64,000 nt of DNA, from positions 1-64,000 of the forward strand of contig JAOZSQ010000002.1 in NCBI GenBank assembly GCA_029939595.1. Direction: 5' to 3'. The position numbers were made by a program, and so were the translations under genes. Source of the stretch: EX4572-165 sp002254885. GTDB taxonomy: Archaea > Thermoplasmatota > E2 > DHVEG-1. Positions 43,544 to 53,085 of the stretch are shown in pieces (position 1 is the stretch's first letter; the number at the start of each line of letters is the position of its first letter). The notes under the pieces are model-generated. The model saw only the letters and a program-made list of their open reading frames with translations. It did no database searches and was not told the origin of the DNA.

Positions 43544-44962
43544 ATGAAAAAAAAATTGGTTGTTTGTATAATAATAAGTCTATTTTTAATTAGCTATATT
43601 CCTTCGGGTTATGCGTTAATAAATAATCAGAGTATTGATCAGATGGAAAGAGGTCAATACAAGTTGGTTGATAAGAACACTTTTTCAAAACAAAATTTAG
43701 AACATGGATTAATGAGGCCTGATGGTAACACGTTAAAAGAATGGAAAGAAGATTATTTTAAGGCAGAAAAAGCATATATTAATCCAAAATTAGCAAATAA
43801 TATCATTGCAACTTCAAGTTATAGTATTTTAGATCTGTTGAATTATGTACCATCTGAAAGAAATCAGGGTTGGTGTGGAAATTGTTGGGCGTGGCCTGCT
43901 ACAAGTGTTGTTGAAATCGCCCTCAATGTTCAAGAAGGGATTTATGAACGTTTATCTGTACAATATATAAATTCTTGTGGATCTCAGGTGGGCGTAGGTT
44001 GTTGTGATGGAGGAAACCTAGATATTTTCTGCAGGTTTTATCGAAAAACAGATATAACGATTCCATGGTCAAATACAAATGCGGATTGGCAAGATAATAG
44101 GGCTCAATGTGATACTTCATGCGATAGCATCTCAACAACACCATATTATCCAATATCTTCAATTTATGCAAGAACAATTGAAACACATGAAATTTCAGAA
44201 GAACAAGCAATTTCAAATATAAAAAATATACTTCATCAGCAGAAAGGCGTCTATTTTAGTTTTATATTGCCCGATGATGAATATCTAACTCATTTCAATG
44301 ATTTTTGGAGTGATCAAAAAGAGGAAGATGTGTATAATATTGACTGGGCATGTGGTAAAGAATATATTGAAGATGAAGGTGCAGGTCATGCTGTTTTATG
44401 TGTAGGATACAACGATGAAGAGGGTATAGAAAATGATTATTGGATTATGCTGAACAGTTGGGGTATCACATCTGATAGATCCACAGGATTATTTCGTATG
44501 AATATGCATATGGATTATGATTGCACAATTGTTTATCAGAATCATGATTACTATTCATTTGATTTTGAAACATTAAATGTAACATTTACATCAGATGATG
44601 GAGCACCAAACCCTCCTGAAATACAAGGACCTAGCTCAGTTAAAAAAGATGAATCGAATACATATCAAATAACAACAATAGATGTTCAAAACGATGAAGT
44701 ATTTTATAAAATTGATTGGGATGATGGAACGGTAGATGGTTGGATTGGTCCATATTTGTCAGGTGAAACCATTGAAGTAAATCATTCTTGGGCAAAAAAA
44801 GATACTTATGTTATACATGTAAAAGCAAAGGATATCAATGAAGATGAAAGTCTTTGGTCTACATTTGAAGTTAGTTTGTCAAAGAGAAAAGACATGGATT
44901 TTACATGGATACAATGGTTGTTTCAAAGAATCAATATTCTTTTTCCTTTTATTGTAAAATAA
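43544..44962 (+). CDS. secreted papain-like (C1A) cysteine peptidase with PKD-like C-terminus
   Basis: A 472-residue exported peptidase. A signal peptide (1-24) and a propeptide (to about 90) precede the C1A domain (about 92-330): Gln108, catalytic Cys114 in WCGNCWAW, His282 in GAGHAVLCVGY and Asn304 in MLNSWG. The domain has an insert of about 60 residues around CDTSCDSISTT. A PKD-like domain (about 352-450) with IDWDDGTVDGWIGPY and a hydrophobic aromatic tail (FTWIQWLFQRINILFPF) end the protein. It is clearly distinct from the first C1A protein in the catalytic domain but closely similar in its PKD-like domain. Confidence 0.92.
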   Translation: MKKKLVVCIIISLFLISYIPSGYALINNQSIDQMERGQYKLVDKNTFSKQNLEHGLMRPDGNTLKEWKEDYFKAEKAYINPKLANNIIATSSYSILDLLNYVPSERNQGWCGNCWAWPATSVVEIALNVQEGIYERLSVQYINSCGSQVGVGCCDGGNLDIFCRFYRKTDITIPWSNTNADWQDNRAQCDTSCDSISTTPYYPISSIYARTIETHEISEEQAISNIKNILHQQKGVYFSFILPDDEYLTHFNDFWSDQKEEDVYNIDWACGKEYIEDEGAGHAVLCVGYNDEEGIENDYWIMLNSWGITSDRSTGLFRMNMHMDYDCTIVYQNHDYYSFDFETLNVTFTSDDGAPNPPEIQGPSSVKKDESNTYQITTIDVQNDEVFYKIDWDDGTVDGWIGPYLSGETIEVNHSWAKKDTYVIHVKAKDINEDESLWSTFEVSLSKRKDMDFTWIQWLFQRINILFPFIVK

Positions 44963-44988
44963 AGGGAAATTCTTCCCTTCTTTTTTTT
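44962..44988 (+). terminator. hairpin plus T-run terminator
   Basis: Immediately after the stop, AAGGGAA (44962-44968), loop ATTC and TTCCCTT (44973-44979) form a perfect 7-bp stem followed by C and eight T. It looks like a bacterial intrinsic terminator, unlike the plain T-tracts after the neighbouring genes. Confidence 0.65.
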
Positions 44989-45101
44989 AAATTCTTATCA
45001 TTACTATAATAATTTATAATATTAAAGTTTTCTAATTAAATTTATTTTTTAGGGAAATAATAAATAATTAAAAATATATTCACATTATAAGTGAAAATGC
45101 G

Positions 45102-45992
45102 ATGAACAAAACAAACATATCAATAATTATTCTAATTTTGATTTTACTAGTAACACAATTTCAAGGTTGTATTACTAATGAACCCACTGATAATATATTT
45201 TATGAGAAGAATACATTTTATGTAGATATCGATGGTTCAACAAACTTTAGTTCAATTCAGAATGCAATTAATGCAGCACCGGCTAATTATACAATCTCTA
45301 TCTTAAATGGGCATTATAAAGAGAACTTGATAATAAACAAACCATTAACGATAGTGGGTGAAAACCCTTTAACAACGTTTATTGATGGAAATGACACAGA
45401 AGATGTAATAGTTATTAATAATGATAGTGTAACGATCTCAAATTGTAGCATTTTTGGAAGTGGAAGAACTCAAAATGATGCAGGCATCCATATTAATTCT
45501 AAATATGTAATTATTAAAAATAATATAATATATGATAACAAATGTGGAATTTATGCAAGAACTGCATCTTATGCTGATATTAATAATAATACTTTCAAAT
45601 TAAACAATGAATATGGGGTTTATGTATATTCTTCATCAAATACAAAGCTTATTGACAATGAATTTTATTCAAATGATTGTAGTTTAAGAATCAAAGGATC
45701 TCAACATTGTGAAGTAATCCGAAATCGATTTAATGATAGTATGCAGGGGATGTACTTTTGTTGTGGAGCAAAACAAAATACAGTTTATCACAATACATTT
45801 CTAAATCATACTAAATGGAATGCAGATGATCAAGTTGGATCAAATAGTTGGAATAGTATAAATCTTTCAGAAGGTAATTATTGGGATGATTACTTTGGGG
45901 TGGATGAAAATGATGATGGTATTGGTGATAGTGCATACAATGTTACAAATACTGGCAGAAAAGATTTTTTCCCTTTAATGAATCCAATATAA
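45102..45992 (+). CDS. beta-helix lipoprotein (NosD-like)
   Basis: A 296-residue exported protein. A signal peptide ends at QFQGC (Cys23), a lipobox-like site. The body is a right-handed beta-helix opening with YVDIDGSTNFSSIQNAINAAPANYTISILNGHYKENLIINKPLTIVGE and continuing with Asn-ladder repeats (IIKNNIIYDNKCGIYA, DINNNTFKLNNEYGVYVYSSSNTKLIDNEF). It ends with a DENDDGIGDSAYNV loop that resembles a calcium-binding site. It is probably a surface-bound polysaccharide-binding or structural protein. Confidence 0.78.
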   Translation: MNKTNISIIILILILLVTQFQGCITNEPTDNIFYEKNTFYVDIDGSTNFSSIQNAINAAPANYTISILNGHYKENLIINKPLTIVGENPLTTFIDGNDTEDVIVINNDSVTISNCSIFGSGRTQNDAGIHINSKYVIIKNNIIYDNKCGIYARTASYADINNNTFKLNNEYGVYVYSSSNTKLIDNEFYSNDCSLRIKGSQHCEVIRNRFNDSMQGMYFCCGAKQNTVYHNTFLNHTKWNADDQVGSNSWNSINLSEGNYWDDYFGVDENDDGIGDSAYNVTNTGRKDFFPLMNPI

Positions 45993-46114
45993 AAATTATT
46001 ATTTTCATTTATTCTTTTTAAAATATGAATGATGCAATAATATTAATCAACAATTTGTTATTGTGAATTGTAAAAATGAAAAAAAGAAGAGAATTAAAAT
46101 TCCAAATTATCTAT

Positions 46115-46672
46115 TTATAAAAATGTTTGAAATAGATTAAACAGAATTGGAAAACGTTCAAAAAATATTGTACTTAACTTGTTCTTTGGTACAATTGCAG
46201 CACCCAATGCGCTTGTTTCATTATGATATAATGGAACAATATTCCCATAGGCGACATTTATTGAAAGAATTAATGATTCACCTCGATTAACTTCTACATC
46301 ATTCAAATAAAGTGATCCTGATTTTTGTGTAGGAGTCTGTGTAATATTTAAAGATATATTTTCATTATCAAGAGATAATGCCAAAGTAATTATTCCTTCA
46401 TCAGTTAAACTTTCACAATTCATGTCATAATCAATATAAAAATCAACAATTTCACTTTTGGAGCTAATTTTTATAAGAAGATTAGATTCAACAGAAGCAT
46501 CTAAAACACTTGAGGTTCCATTTCCCCAAATCGAGGCATATCCAAGATATATCTCTTCATTATTTGTTTTGTATGTTGTAATAGCGCTGTTTGCATTAAT
46601 TCCACTGCAAAATATTGAAATCATTAAAAATGCTACAAAACCCGAATATAAATATCGACTACTTTTTTTCAT
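46115..46672 (-). CDS. secreted protein with amphipathic C-terminal tail
   Basis: A 185-residue exported protein. A signal peptide (MKKSSRYLYSGFVAFLMISIFCSGINA) is followed by a compact beta-rich domain, and the protein ends FFERFPILFNLFQTFL, an aromatic hydrophobic tail like those of the PKD proteins nearby. The frame opens at 46705; ATG 46672 gives a standard signal peptide. It converges on the beta-helix lipoprotein. The domain is not recognised. Confidence 0.7.
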   Translation of the reverse strand: MKKSSRYLYSGFVAFLMISIFCSGINANSAITTYKTNNEEIYLGYASIWGNGTSSVLDASVESNLLIKISSKSEIVDFYIDYDMNCESLTDEGIITLALSLDNENISLNITQTPTQKSGSLYLNDVEVNRGESLILSINVAYGNIVPLYHNETSALGAAIVPKNKLSTIFFERFPILFNLFQTFL

Positions 46673-46843
46673 ATCAATTAACCTAATGATATTAATATTA
46701 TACATCTATTTAAATGTATTTAGATTGTTTAAATAAAGCAAAATTCTTTCTATAATATAATTAATCAGATTTTTATGATAAACAATCAAATTAGTAAAAT
46801 TATATATATTAACAAAATATATTAATTATTAGGTATCTGACAC

Positions 46844-49030
46844 ATGAATAAAATTTATTATTTATTTATAATTATAAGTTTATTAATTAATTCATCCATT
46901 GCCATTAGCCTTAATCAAGATGAAGATTTAAAAATAATATATAACTTTGATTCTCCTTCATTTCAAAAGATACAGATAAATGGAACAATTTATGATGAGA
47001 TCACAATTCCAAATCTTTCAACGATGGCAGACCCTGGATTACCAAGTTTGCCTATAAAGGGTGGTTATATTAGTATACCATATAATTCAAATGTTAAAAG
47101 TATATCTGCAACATATTCTAACCAGATAAACTTAGGGAAAGGATTTATTATAAAACCAGGGTCAACACCCGTTCCAATGTCACATCAAGAACAAGCCCAA
47201 GCACCAATTGCAAATACTCAAATTTATACATCTGATACTATGTATCCAGGGACATTATATTCTGAGATTGGAACTTATAAATGTAAAGGATTTGAAATTC
47301 TTGTTCTTACGTTACATCCTATTCAATACATACCTAAAACTGGAGAAATAATTTTTTATTCCTCTATCGAAATTACTATTGAAGTTTCAGAAAAACAGAA
47401 TAATTATTTAGAATCACGAGGCTTAGAAGAAGATATAATTCAAATTAATAATATGGTTGATAATCCCCAAATATTGAATTCATATCCTCTAAAAACAAAA
47501 ACAACATCAATGGAATCTTATGATTATCTTATTATTACTACTCAGGAATTAAAAGAAGGATTTATCCCATTACAACAGACACAAGAAAAAAGAGGGATTA
47601 AAACACAAATAAAAACACTTCGTGATATTACTTTAACTCCGAATTATATAACACCAGAAGATATCAGAGAATATATAAAACAGCAATATCAACATAATGG
47701 AATTGAGTATGTATTAATTGGTGGTGATGCAGATATTGTACCTGCAAAAATGCTTTATGTCTATGGACTTGATGAGGAGAAATGGCCATATGAAACATTT
47801 TTACCTTCGGACTTGTATTATTCTTGTTTAGATGGAACCTATAATAATGATGGGGATGATCGTTGGGGTGAACCAACAGATGGAGAAAATGGAAATGATG
47901 TTGATCTTTTCGCTGAGGTATATGTAGGTAGAGCAAGTGTTGGGGATTTAATTGAAGTAGGATATTTTGTAAATAAAACTATCTCTTATTTATCCACCTC
48001 TAATTCTAATGAGTATATCAATACATTTCTTATGGCAGGGGAATATCTTGGTAGCCATGGTGTTGCTAGTTGGGGTGGAAATTATCTAGATCTTCTTATT
48101 GATGAGGCATCTGAAGATGGTTATATAACATCCGGCATTCCTTCTGAAAAATTTCAAATTAATAAATTATACGATCGTGAAAATGAATGGACTGCAAATG
48201 ATATGATCAATGCAATAAACGATGGTGTTCATGTAATAAATCATGATGGACATTCTAATTATGGGTATAATATGAAGATGGTAAATGGTCATGTTTATTC
48301 ATTAACAAATGATGAGTATTGTTTTGCTTATTCAGTTGGATGTATGGCAGGTGGCTTTGATGATCCTCAAGGGTCTGACTGTTTTGCTGAATATCTTACT
48401 GTAAAAACTGATCATGGAGCATTTGCAGCTATCATGAATGCAAGGTATGGTTGGTTTTGGTCTCATAGTACTGATGGTGATGGAACAAGATTTGCACGTG
48501 AATTTTGGGATAGTGTTTTTGGTGAAAAAACACCTGTGATAAGTAAAGCAAATCAAGATTCAAAAGAAGATAACCTGTATCTCATAGGTCGTTCTTGTAT
48601 GAGGTGGACATATTATGAATTAAATCTCTTTGGAGATCCAACTATTTCACTTCGTGTAAGTGAACCCCCAAATACACCAGATATGCCAAATGGACCTCAA
48701 ACTGGAAAAATAAAAATAAATTACGAATATGCAACAACTTCAATTGATTCTGAAGGGGATGATATATATTATCTCTTTAATTGGGGAGATGGAACGTATT
48801 CTGAATGGCTTGGCCCTTATTCTTCAGGGGAAGAAATCAAAGAAGAACATCAATGGCTTGAACATGGCGATTATCAAATACAAGTGAAAGCAAAGGATGA
48901 ACATGGTGCAGAAAGTGAATGGTCAGATTATCTTATACTAAACATTCCAAAAAATAAAAACATTCAATTTCCGTTTCTTGAATGGATTATAGAACAAATT
49001 TATTTTCTTAAAATGTTTTTTCTTAATTAG
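46844..49030 (+). CDS. secreted C25 peptidase with propeptide, PKD-like domain and C-terminal tail
   Basis: A 728-residue exported peptidase. Layout: signal peptide (1-21); propeptide-like region (about 30-185) matching the C25 prodomain pattern (TIPNLSTMADPGLPSLP); catalytic domain (about 225-625) with His470 in INHDGHSNYGYNM and Cys500 in YSVGCMAGGFDD, ending LFGDPTISLRV; a PKD-like domain (about 632-705, FNWGDGTYSEWLGPY) and a tail of about 20 aromatic and hydrophobic residues ending FFLN. The NVNKTISYL region and GDAD motif match the other C25 genes. It is the fourth C25 peptidase in the window. Confidence 0.92.
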   Translation: MNKIYYLFIIISLLINSSIAISLNQDEDLKIIYNFDSPSFQKIQINGTIYDEITIPNLSTMADPGLPSLPIKGGYISIPYNSNVKSISATYSNQINLGKGFIIKPGSTPVPMSHQEQAQAPIANTQIYTSDTMYPGTLYSEIGTYKCKGFEILVLTLHPIQYIPKTGEIIFYSSIEITIEVSEKQNNYLESRGLEEDIIQINNMVDNPQILNSYPLKTKTTSMESYDYLIITTQELKEGFIPLQQTQEKRGIKTQIKTLRDITLTPNYITPEDIREYIKQQYQHNGIEYVLIGGDADIVPAKMLYVYGLDEEKWPYETFLPSDLYYSCLDGTYNNDGDDRWGEPTDGENGNDVDLFAEVYVGRASVGDLIEVGYFVNKTISYLSTSNSNEYINTFLMAGEYLGSHGVASWGGNYLDLLIDEASEDGYITSGIPSEKFQINKLYDRENEWTANDMINAINDGVHVINHDGHSNYGYNMKMVNGHVYSLTNDEYCFAYSVGCMAGGFDDPQGSDCFAEYLTVKTDHGAFAAIMNARYGWFWSHSTDGDGTRFAREFWDSVFGEKTPVISKANQDSKEDNLYLIGRSCMRWTYYELNLFGDPTISLRVSEPPNTPDMPNGPQTGKIKINYEYATTSIDSEGDDIYYLFNWGDGTYSEWLGPYSSGEEIKEEHQWLEHGDYQIQVKAKDEHGAESEWSDYLILNIPKNKNIQFPFLEWIIEQIYFLKMFFLN

Positions 49031-49160
49031 CGACAGTGGATTTTGATTGATCTTATAAGATTAATGAAATTGAAATTATATTATAGATGAGAAAATTTTC
49101 TATTTCTACTTATTTCAAAAGATATTGAATGGCGATTTCTTAAAAGTATTAATGAAAATT

Positions 49161-49175
49161 AAAAAAGAAAAAAAA
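49161..49175 (-). terminator. T-tract terminator of the 1234-residue protein
   Basis: On the minus strand CCTCC is followed by eight T, C and six T, starting about 13 nt after the stop codon. Confidence 0.5.
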
Positions 49176-49187
49176 GGAGGGGATGGT

Positions 49188-52100
49188 TTAGGATAATATT
49201 GGTACCGGTTCAACCCATGTTGGATTATAGACTTGAAGTGTTGGATCACCAAAAATTACATTGTTGCTACTGATTCCATCGGCAAAAAATGATGCACTAC
49301 CATATACTGATGATGGATCACCAGTTGTAAAATCTCTATTGACAATCCAGTGGGATTGTGAGAAAGCTTCACCAAGTGTGTATCCTTTGATTAATACATC
49401 TCGAAGAATCCATGTTTTATATAAATCATCAACAAGTGTATATCCAGAGCCTAAACATCCTGCATAAAGAGCAGTTCCATGAGATAGATATACAATTGGG
49501 CCAAAATGAGATGTAGTTGTACAGGAGCTCCAAATATCTATTTCACTATGTAGATTTTCAAATAATTGATCAACCCATTTAAAATGAATCAGATCATAAA
49601 GGCTTGGTTCTTCTGCATTATAAATTGACATTGATTGATCTCGGATTGTTTTTGTCTGACGTTCATCATAACCTGAATAACCTGCCCATGAATCCCACCA
49701 TTCAAAGTCATATAATGACTCATGGTATGGTTCTGCAAGCGGAAATTGTTCTTTCATATTTTTGTATTGTGAAGATATTCCTGATCCACCTGTGCCATGA
49801 CCTGAATAAATTGAGATTAATGCACCCTTGTTATATCGTTCTAAAAAGTTTTCCCACATACAATGACCTTCATAAAACCGGTTAAATGATGAAAATGAAT
49901 TTTTATTGTCTCGTGGTGCATAAGTTGTATATCTTACACCATCATTGCCAGTATGGTCATATTGCCCTGTAAAATAGTTCATATGTTGCGATGTTGTAAC
50001 ATCTTTTCCAGGGTTGGCATAAATAAGTGCTGGATAGAGGATATTACGAACAATTATTGCAGATGAAAAAGCAGTTGTTTCGACAGGAATTAAACCAGCA
50101 TATGAGTTATTTCCAGTCATCGCTCTTCCAATTGAATCGCGGATGTCAGTGTCCCTTGGTGAAACAAAAATGTAGATCTCCTGTCCTTCATTATCAAGAC
50201 CATACTCGTCAATAAGAGAATGTAAATCATCATATACTGTTGTTAACCATTGCATTTTTAGATCAAGTCCAAATGGTGGAAGTGTTTGATCATTTGTAAA
50301 AAAGTATATGATTAAATCCAACAATGAAGGAGGATTTGTCATTCCTATTGGTTCATCCATCATTGGAAGATGACCTAGTGATCGAGTTCCATGGTAGTAA
50401 TCTCCAGTGAATTCTCGATAGGTTTGATACATATCAATTGTATTGTAGGCATCTTTTGCCTCTGCAATATTAATAACTGGACTTCCATGGAATGCAGCAA
50501 TCATGCCAGATGGGCCAAAATATCCATCTCCAGTTGCAAAAGATGTAACCGTAATGACGTTTTCGGAATTTGAATCTGTTTTTATCGCCGTTATTACATC
50601 CTGTAATGTTGAATATTTTGTTACTGTTCCACTAGGGGATGCTGCGCTAACGTCATCAATATTTACAAAGATTATATTTGATATTCCTAATTCAGTTAAA
50701 GTATTTGATGTTTCAGATGGAACCTCATTTTCATTTACATAAAGGAGTGGTACATGTTTTTGAGAGGCAAGTACTGCTGCATTTGCTGCTGACAAGCCTG
50801 CTGCAACACGATTTGGATTATGTTCTCTTATTGTAGCTTGAATGTGATATGATCCATCAAATGATGCATCCCATGTATCAAGATTTAAATAAGGTACCAC
50901 TAGTGCAGTCCATGTTCCCTGCATTGGATTATGGATTTCAACTGAGAATTCAGTGTGAGGGTCAATTATCATATGTCGATATTCGTCTTCATCATGTTCC
51001 CAATGTCCACCGTTCCATTGATGTATTGGTTTAATTTCTCCCCCATTCCAATGAGGATATTGTGGTCGTCTAACATTTCCTTCTGGATCAATAAGATATG
51101 CAATTAAATCTGATTCAGACTGGGTTGAAAGCGTTACCTTTAAACTGCTATCAGATGGTCCAACATCAATTGTATGGCGATTTCCTGAATATTTCATTAC
51201 CGTTAGTGCTTCTAACCCCTCTATATCTGTAACATGTGGAACCCAGATACCAGGTTTTGTTATTGGGAAAAACGTGTCTTTATCTGCACCATTTGAACCA
51301 CTATCATGAGGCCACCAATCTGCCATAAATGCTTCATATCTTGGTGTTAATACCATTGTGTCTCCTGCGAATTCATCTCCTTCTGCTTGGAGATATATTG
51401 CAGCCCATTTTGATCCAATATACATTGTTTTTGAGTAAAAATCAGAAGAAAACTCTGTTAAATCACCAGGTAGAAATCTATCGGTTTCCTTTTCACATGA
51501 TAAAGATACATCTTGATCGATTACAATATTGATTATGTCCTCAAAGTTACTACCATCAATTGCAAGTACTGCTGTATCGACTGTCTCCCAATGTTGGGTT
51601 GCAATATCTGCGGCTGCTTGAATTGGATCTAATGGAATTAGATATTCTTGTGGTGTCAAATCATGACGGTCAAGATAAGTATTCCAGTCATCAAGTAAAT
51701 ATTGGGTGGTATCATCAATGGATGTGAACCAATTTGGAATTATATCGTTACCTTGATAGACAATTGGAGAAACATATCGTTTTCCATTTTCAATATAATT
51801 GGCAGCTGGAATTGCTGCTAAATACCCATATTCATCTTTTGTACTTTCTTGATCATCATTAATTATGAATGTTTGTGCTATTGGAATGATTTCATTTTGT
51901 AAGGGTTTCAACGATGGCGGCGCTTCTGCTTCACCTCCAAGAGATAATTCAAGTTCATATACCCCGGAACCATACAAGTAATAATTATCAGGCCACTTAC
52001 TTTCATCCCAACCTGGGAAGATATCAATTTGAATTTTCCATGTTCCCGTGATGTCTGCAGGATATTCTAATATATCTTCACCATAGAATTGTGCTGAATG

Positions 52101-52892
52101 TACATGTTCTCCATTTGGATTATATAGATGAATATCAAAATCCGATTCTTCTTCGGGTTTAACTTCAACAAATATTCCGCTGCCTGAGGAAACATCAAAA
52201 CTATACCAATCCTCCCAGTCATTATAATCTAAATATCCAACATGTGATCCGGTGGTAATTTTGATTGCAGACCCAATTGAATTACCCGCATCAGATCCTG
52301 AATCTGCATCGTTTTGACCCTGCAATATGACATTAAATGTATATTCGCCTGCTTGATCATTTATTGAATAAATATTTATGAAAAACCATCCTGTTTCTCC
52401 TGCCACATTCCCACTTGGGATGATTTCTTCATTTCCGTTATATATCTCAATAACAAATTGAGAGGGGGAAACTGATGAAATAATTGTTTGACCTTCACAT
52501 GCAGTGAATCGATAACAATCCGCATCATCACCCTCATCAGGATCTAATGTTCCAGTTCTGCCTCTACCTGGAATTTTTTCATTTACGGGTTCACCAATAT
52601 AAACTTCATAAGATCTACGAAGTGTATCACCAGCATCGATATTATATCCAATATCGTTCTGCTCATCAGCCAATGATACGCTTTCAGAGGGTAAATATCT
52701 CATCATATCAGTTGTTTTTGTGATATCGATGGAATTTATTGATTCAGTGTTTTCAGTATATATTTCAATTGGGTTGTATTTGTTTTCTGTATTCCTTTGA
52801 AATGATAGTGCTGTAAGTGTTGGAGTTACAAGCATGATACTGATCATTATGATGAAAAAACCTGCCTTACCTAATCCTTTTCTATTTTTCAT
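49188..52892 (-). CDS. large secreted C25-like peptidase with PPC domains
   Basis: A 1234-residue exported protein. A signal peptide (about 1-30) is followed by two prepeptidase-type PPC domains (about 85-190 and 200-318), a long region of unknown fold (about 330-690) and a segment (about 693-790) whose pattern AAGLSAANAAVLASQKHVPLLYVNE..LTELGISNIIFVN recalls cell-wall-binding repeat 2. A C25/caspase-like domain follows with His1032 in ISIYSGHGTGGSG and a candidate Cys1124 in WSSCTTTSHF, then the C25-typical FGDPTLQVYNP near the end. This domain order is unusual, and catalytic residues other than His are a guess. It starts at an ATG with GGGGAAAA just upstream. Confidence 0.82.
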   Translation of the reverse strand: MKNRKGLGKAGFFIIMISIMLVTPTLTALSFQRNTENKYNPIEIYTENTESINSIDITKTTDMMRYLPSESVSLADEQNDIGYNIDAGDTLRRSYEVYIGEPVNEKIPGRGRTGTLDPDEGDDADCYRFTACEGQTIISSVSPSQFVIEIYNGNEEIIPSGNVAGETGWFFINIYSINDQAGEYTFNVILQGQNDADSGSDAGNSIGSAIKITTGSHVGYLDYNDWEDWYSFDVSSGSGIFVEVKPEEESDFDIHLYNPNGEHVHSAQFYGEDILEYPADITGTWKIQIDIFPGWDESKWPDNYYLYGSGVYELELSLGGEAEAPPSLKPLQNEIIPIAQTFIINDDQESTKDEYGYLAAIPAANYIENGKRYVSPIVYQGNDIIPNWFTSIDDTTQYLLDDWNTYLDRHDLTPQEYLIPLDPIQAAADIATQHWETVDTAVLAIDGSNFEDIINIVIDQDVSLSCEKETDRFLPGDLTEFSSDFYSKTMYIGSKWAAIYLQAEGDEFAGDTMVLTPRYEAFMADWWPHDSGSNGADKDTFFPITKPGIWVPHVTDIEGLEALTVMKYSGNRHTIDVGPSDSSLKVTLSTQSESDLIAYLIDPEGNVRRPQYPHWNGGEIKPIHQWNGGHWEHDEDEYRHMIIDPHTEFSVEIHNPMQGTWTALVVPYLNLDTWDASFDGSYHIQATIREHNPNRVAAGLSAANAAVLASQKHVPLLYVNENEVPSETSNTLTELGISNIIFVNIDDVSAASPSGTVTKYSTLQDVITAIKTDSNSENVITVTSFATGDGYFGPSGMIAAFHGSPVINIAEAKDAYNTIDMYQTYREFTGDYYHGTRSLGHLPMMDEPIGMTNPPSLLDLIIYFFTNDQTLPPFGLDLKMQWLTTVYDDLHSLIDEYGLDNEGQEIYIFVSPRDTDIRDSIGRAMTGNNSYAGLIPVETTAFSSAIIVRNILYPALIYANPGKDVTTSQHMNYFTGQYDHTGNDGVRYTTYAPRDNKNSFSSFNRFYEGHCMWENFLERYNKGALISIYSGHGTGGSGISSQYKNMKEQFPLAEPYHESLYDFEWWDSWAGYSGYDERQTKTIRDQSMSIYNAEEPSLYDLIHFKWVDQLFENLHSEIDIWSSCTTTSHFGPIVYLSHGTALYAGCLGSGYTLVDDLYKTWILRDVLIKGYTLGEAFSQSHWIVNRDFTTGDPSSVYGSASFFADGISSNNVIFGDPTLQVYNPTWVEPVPILS

Positions 52893-53085
52893 TATTTTCC
52901 CCTTTTATAAATTTTTTTTGGTATTATATAGGAAATATTGCCCTATAAATATTTTAATTAATATTTTATGCCCATTAACAAATGTATATATTAGTATTAA
53001 ATATTTTTCACACAATTTTGATACATTATTACAAAAATTAATGTTTAAAGGTTCATTACTATGTTTAAAAGTAATTACTTCAATT

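Noticed and set aside
47664..47936. Minus-strand frame rich in His/Leu opposite the C25 gene
   Set aside because: It is a shadow of the well-supported peptidase gene with atypical composition and no start signals.
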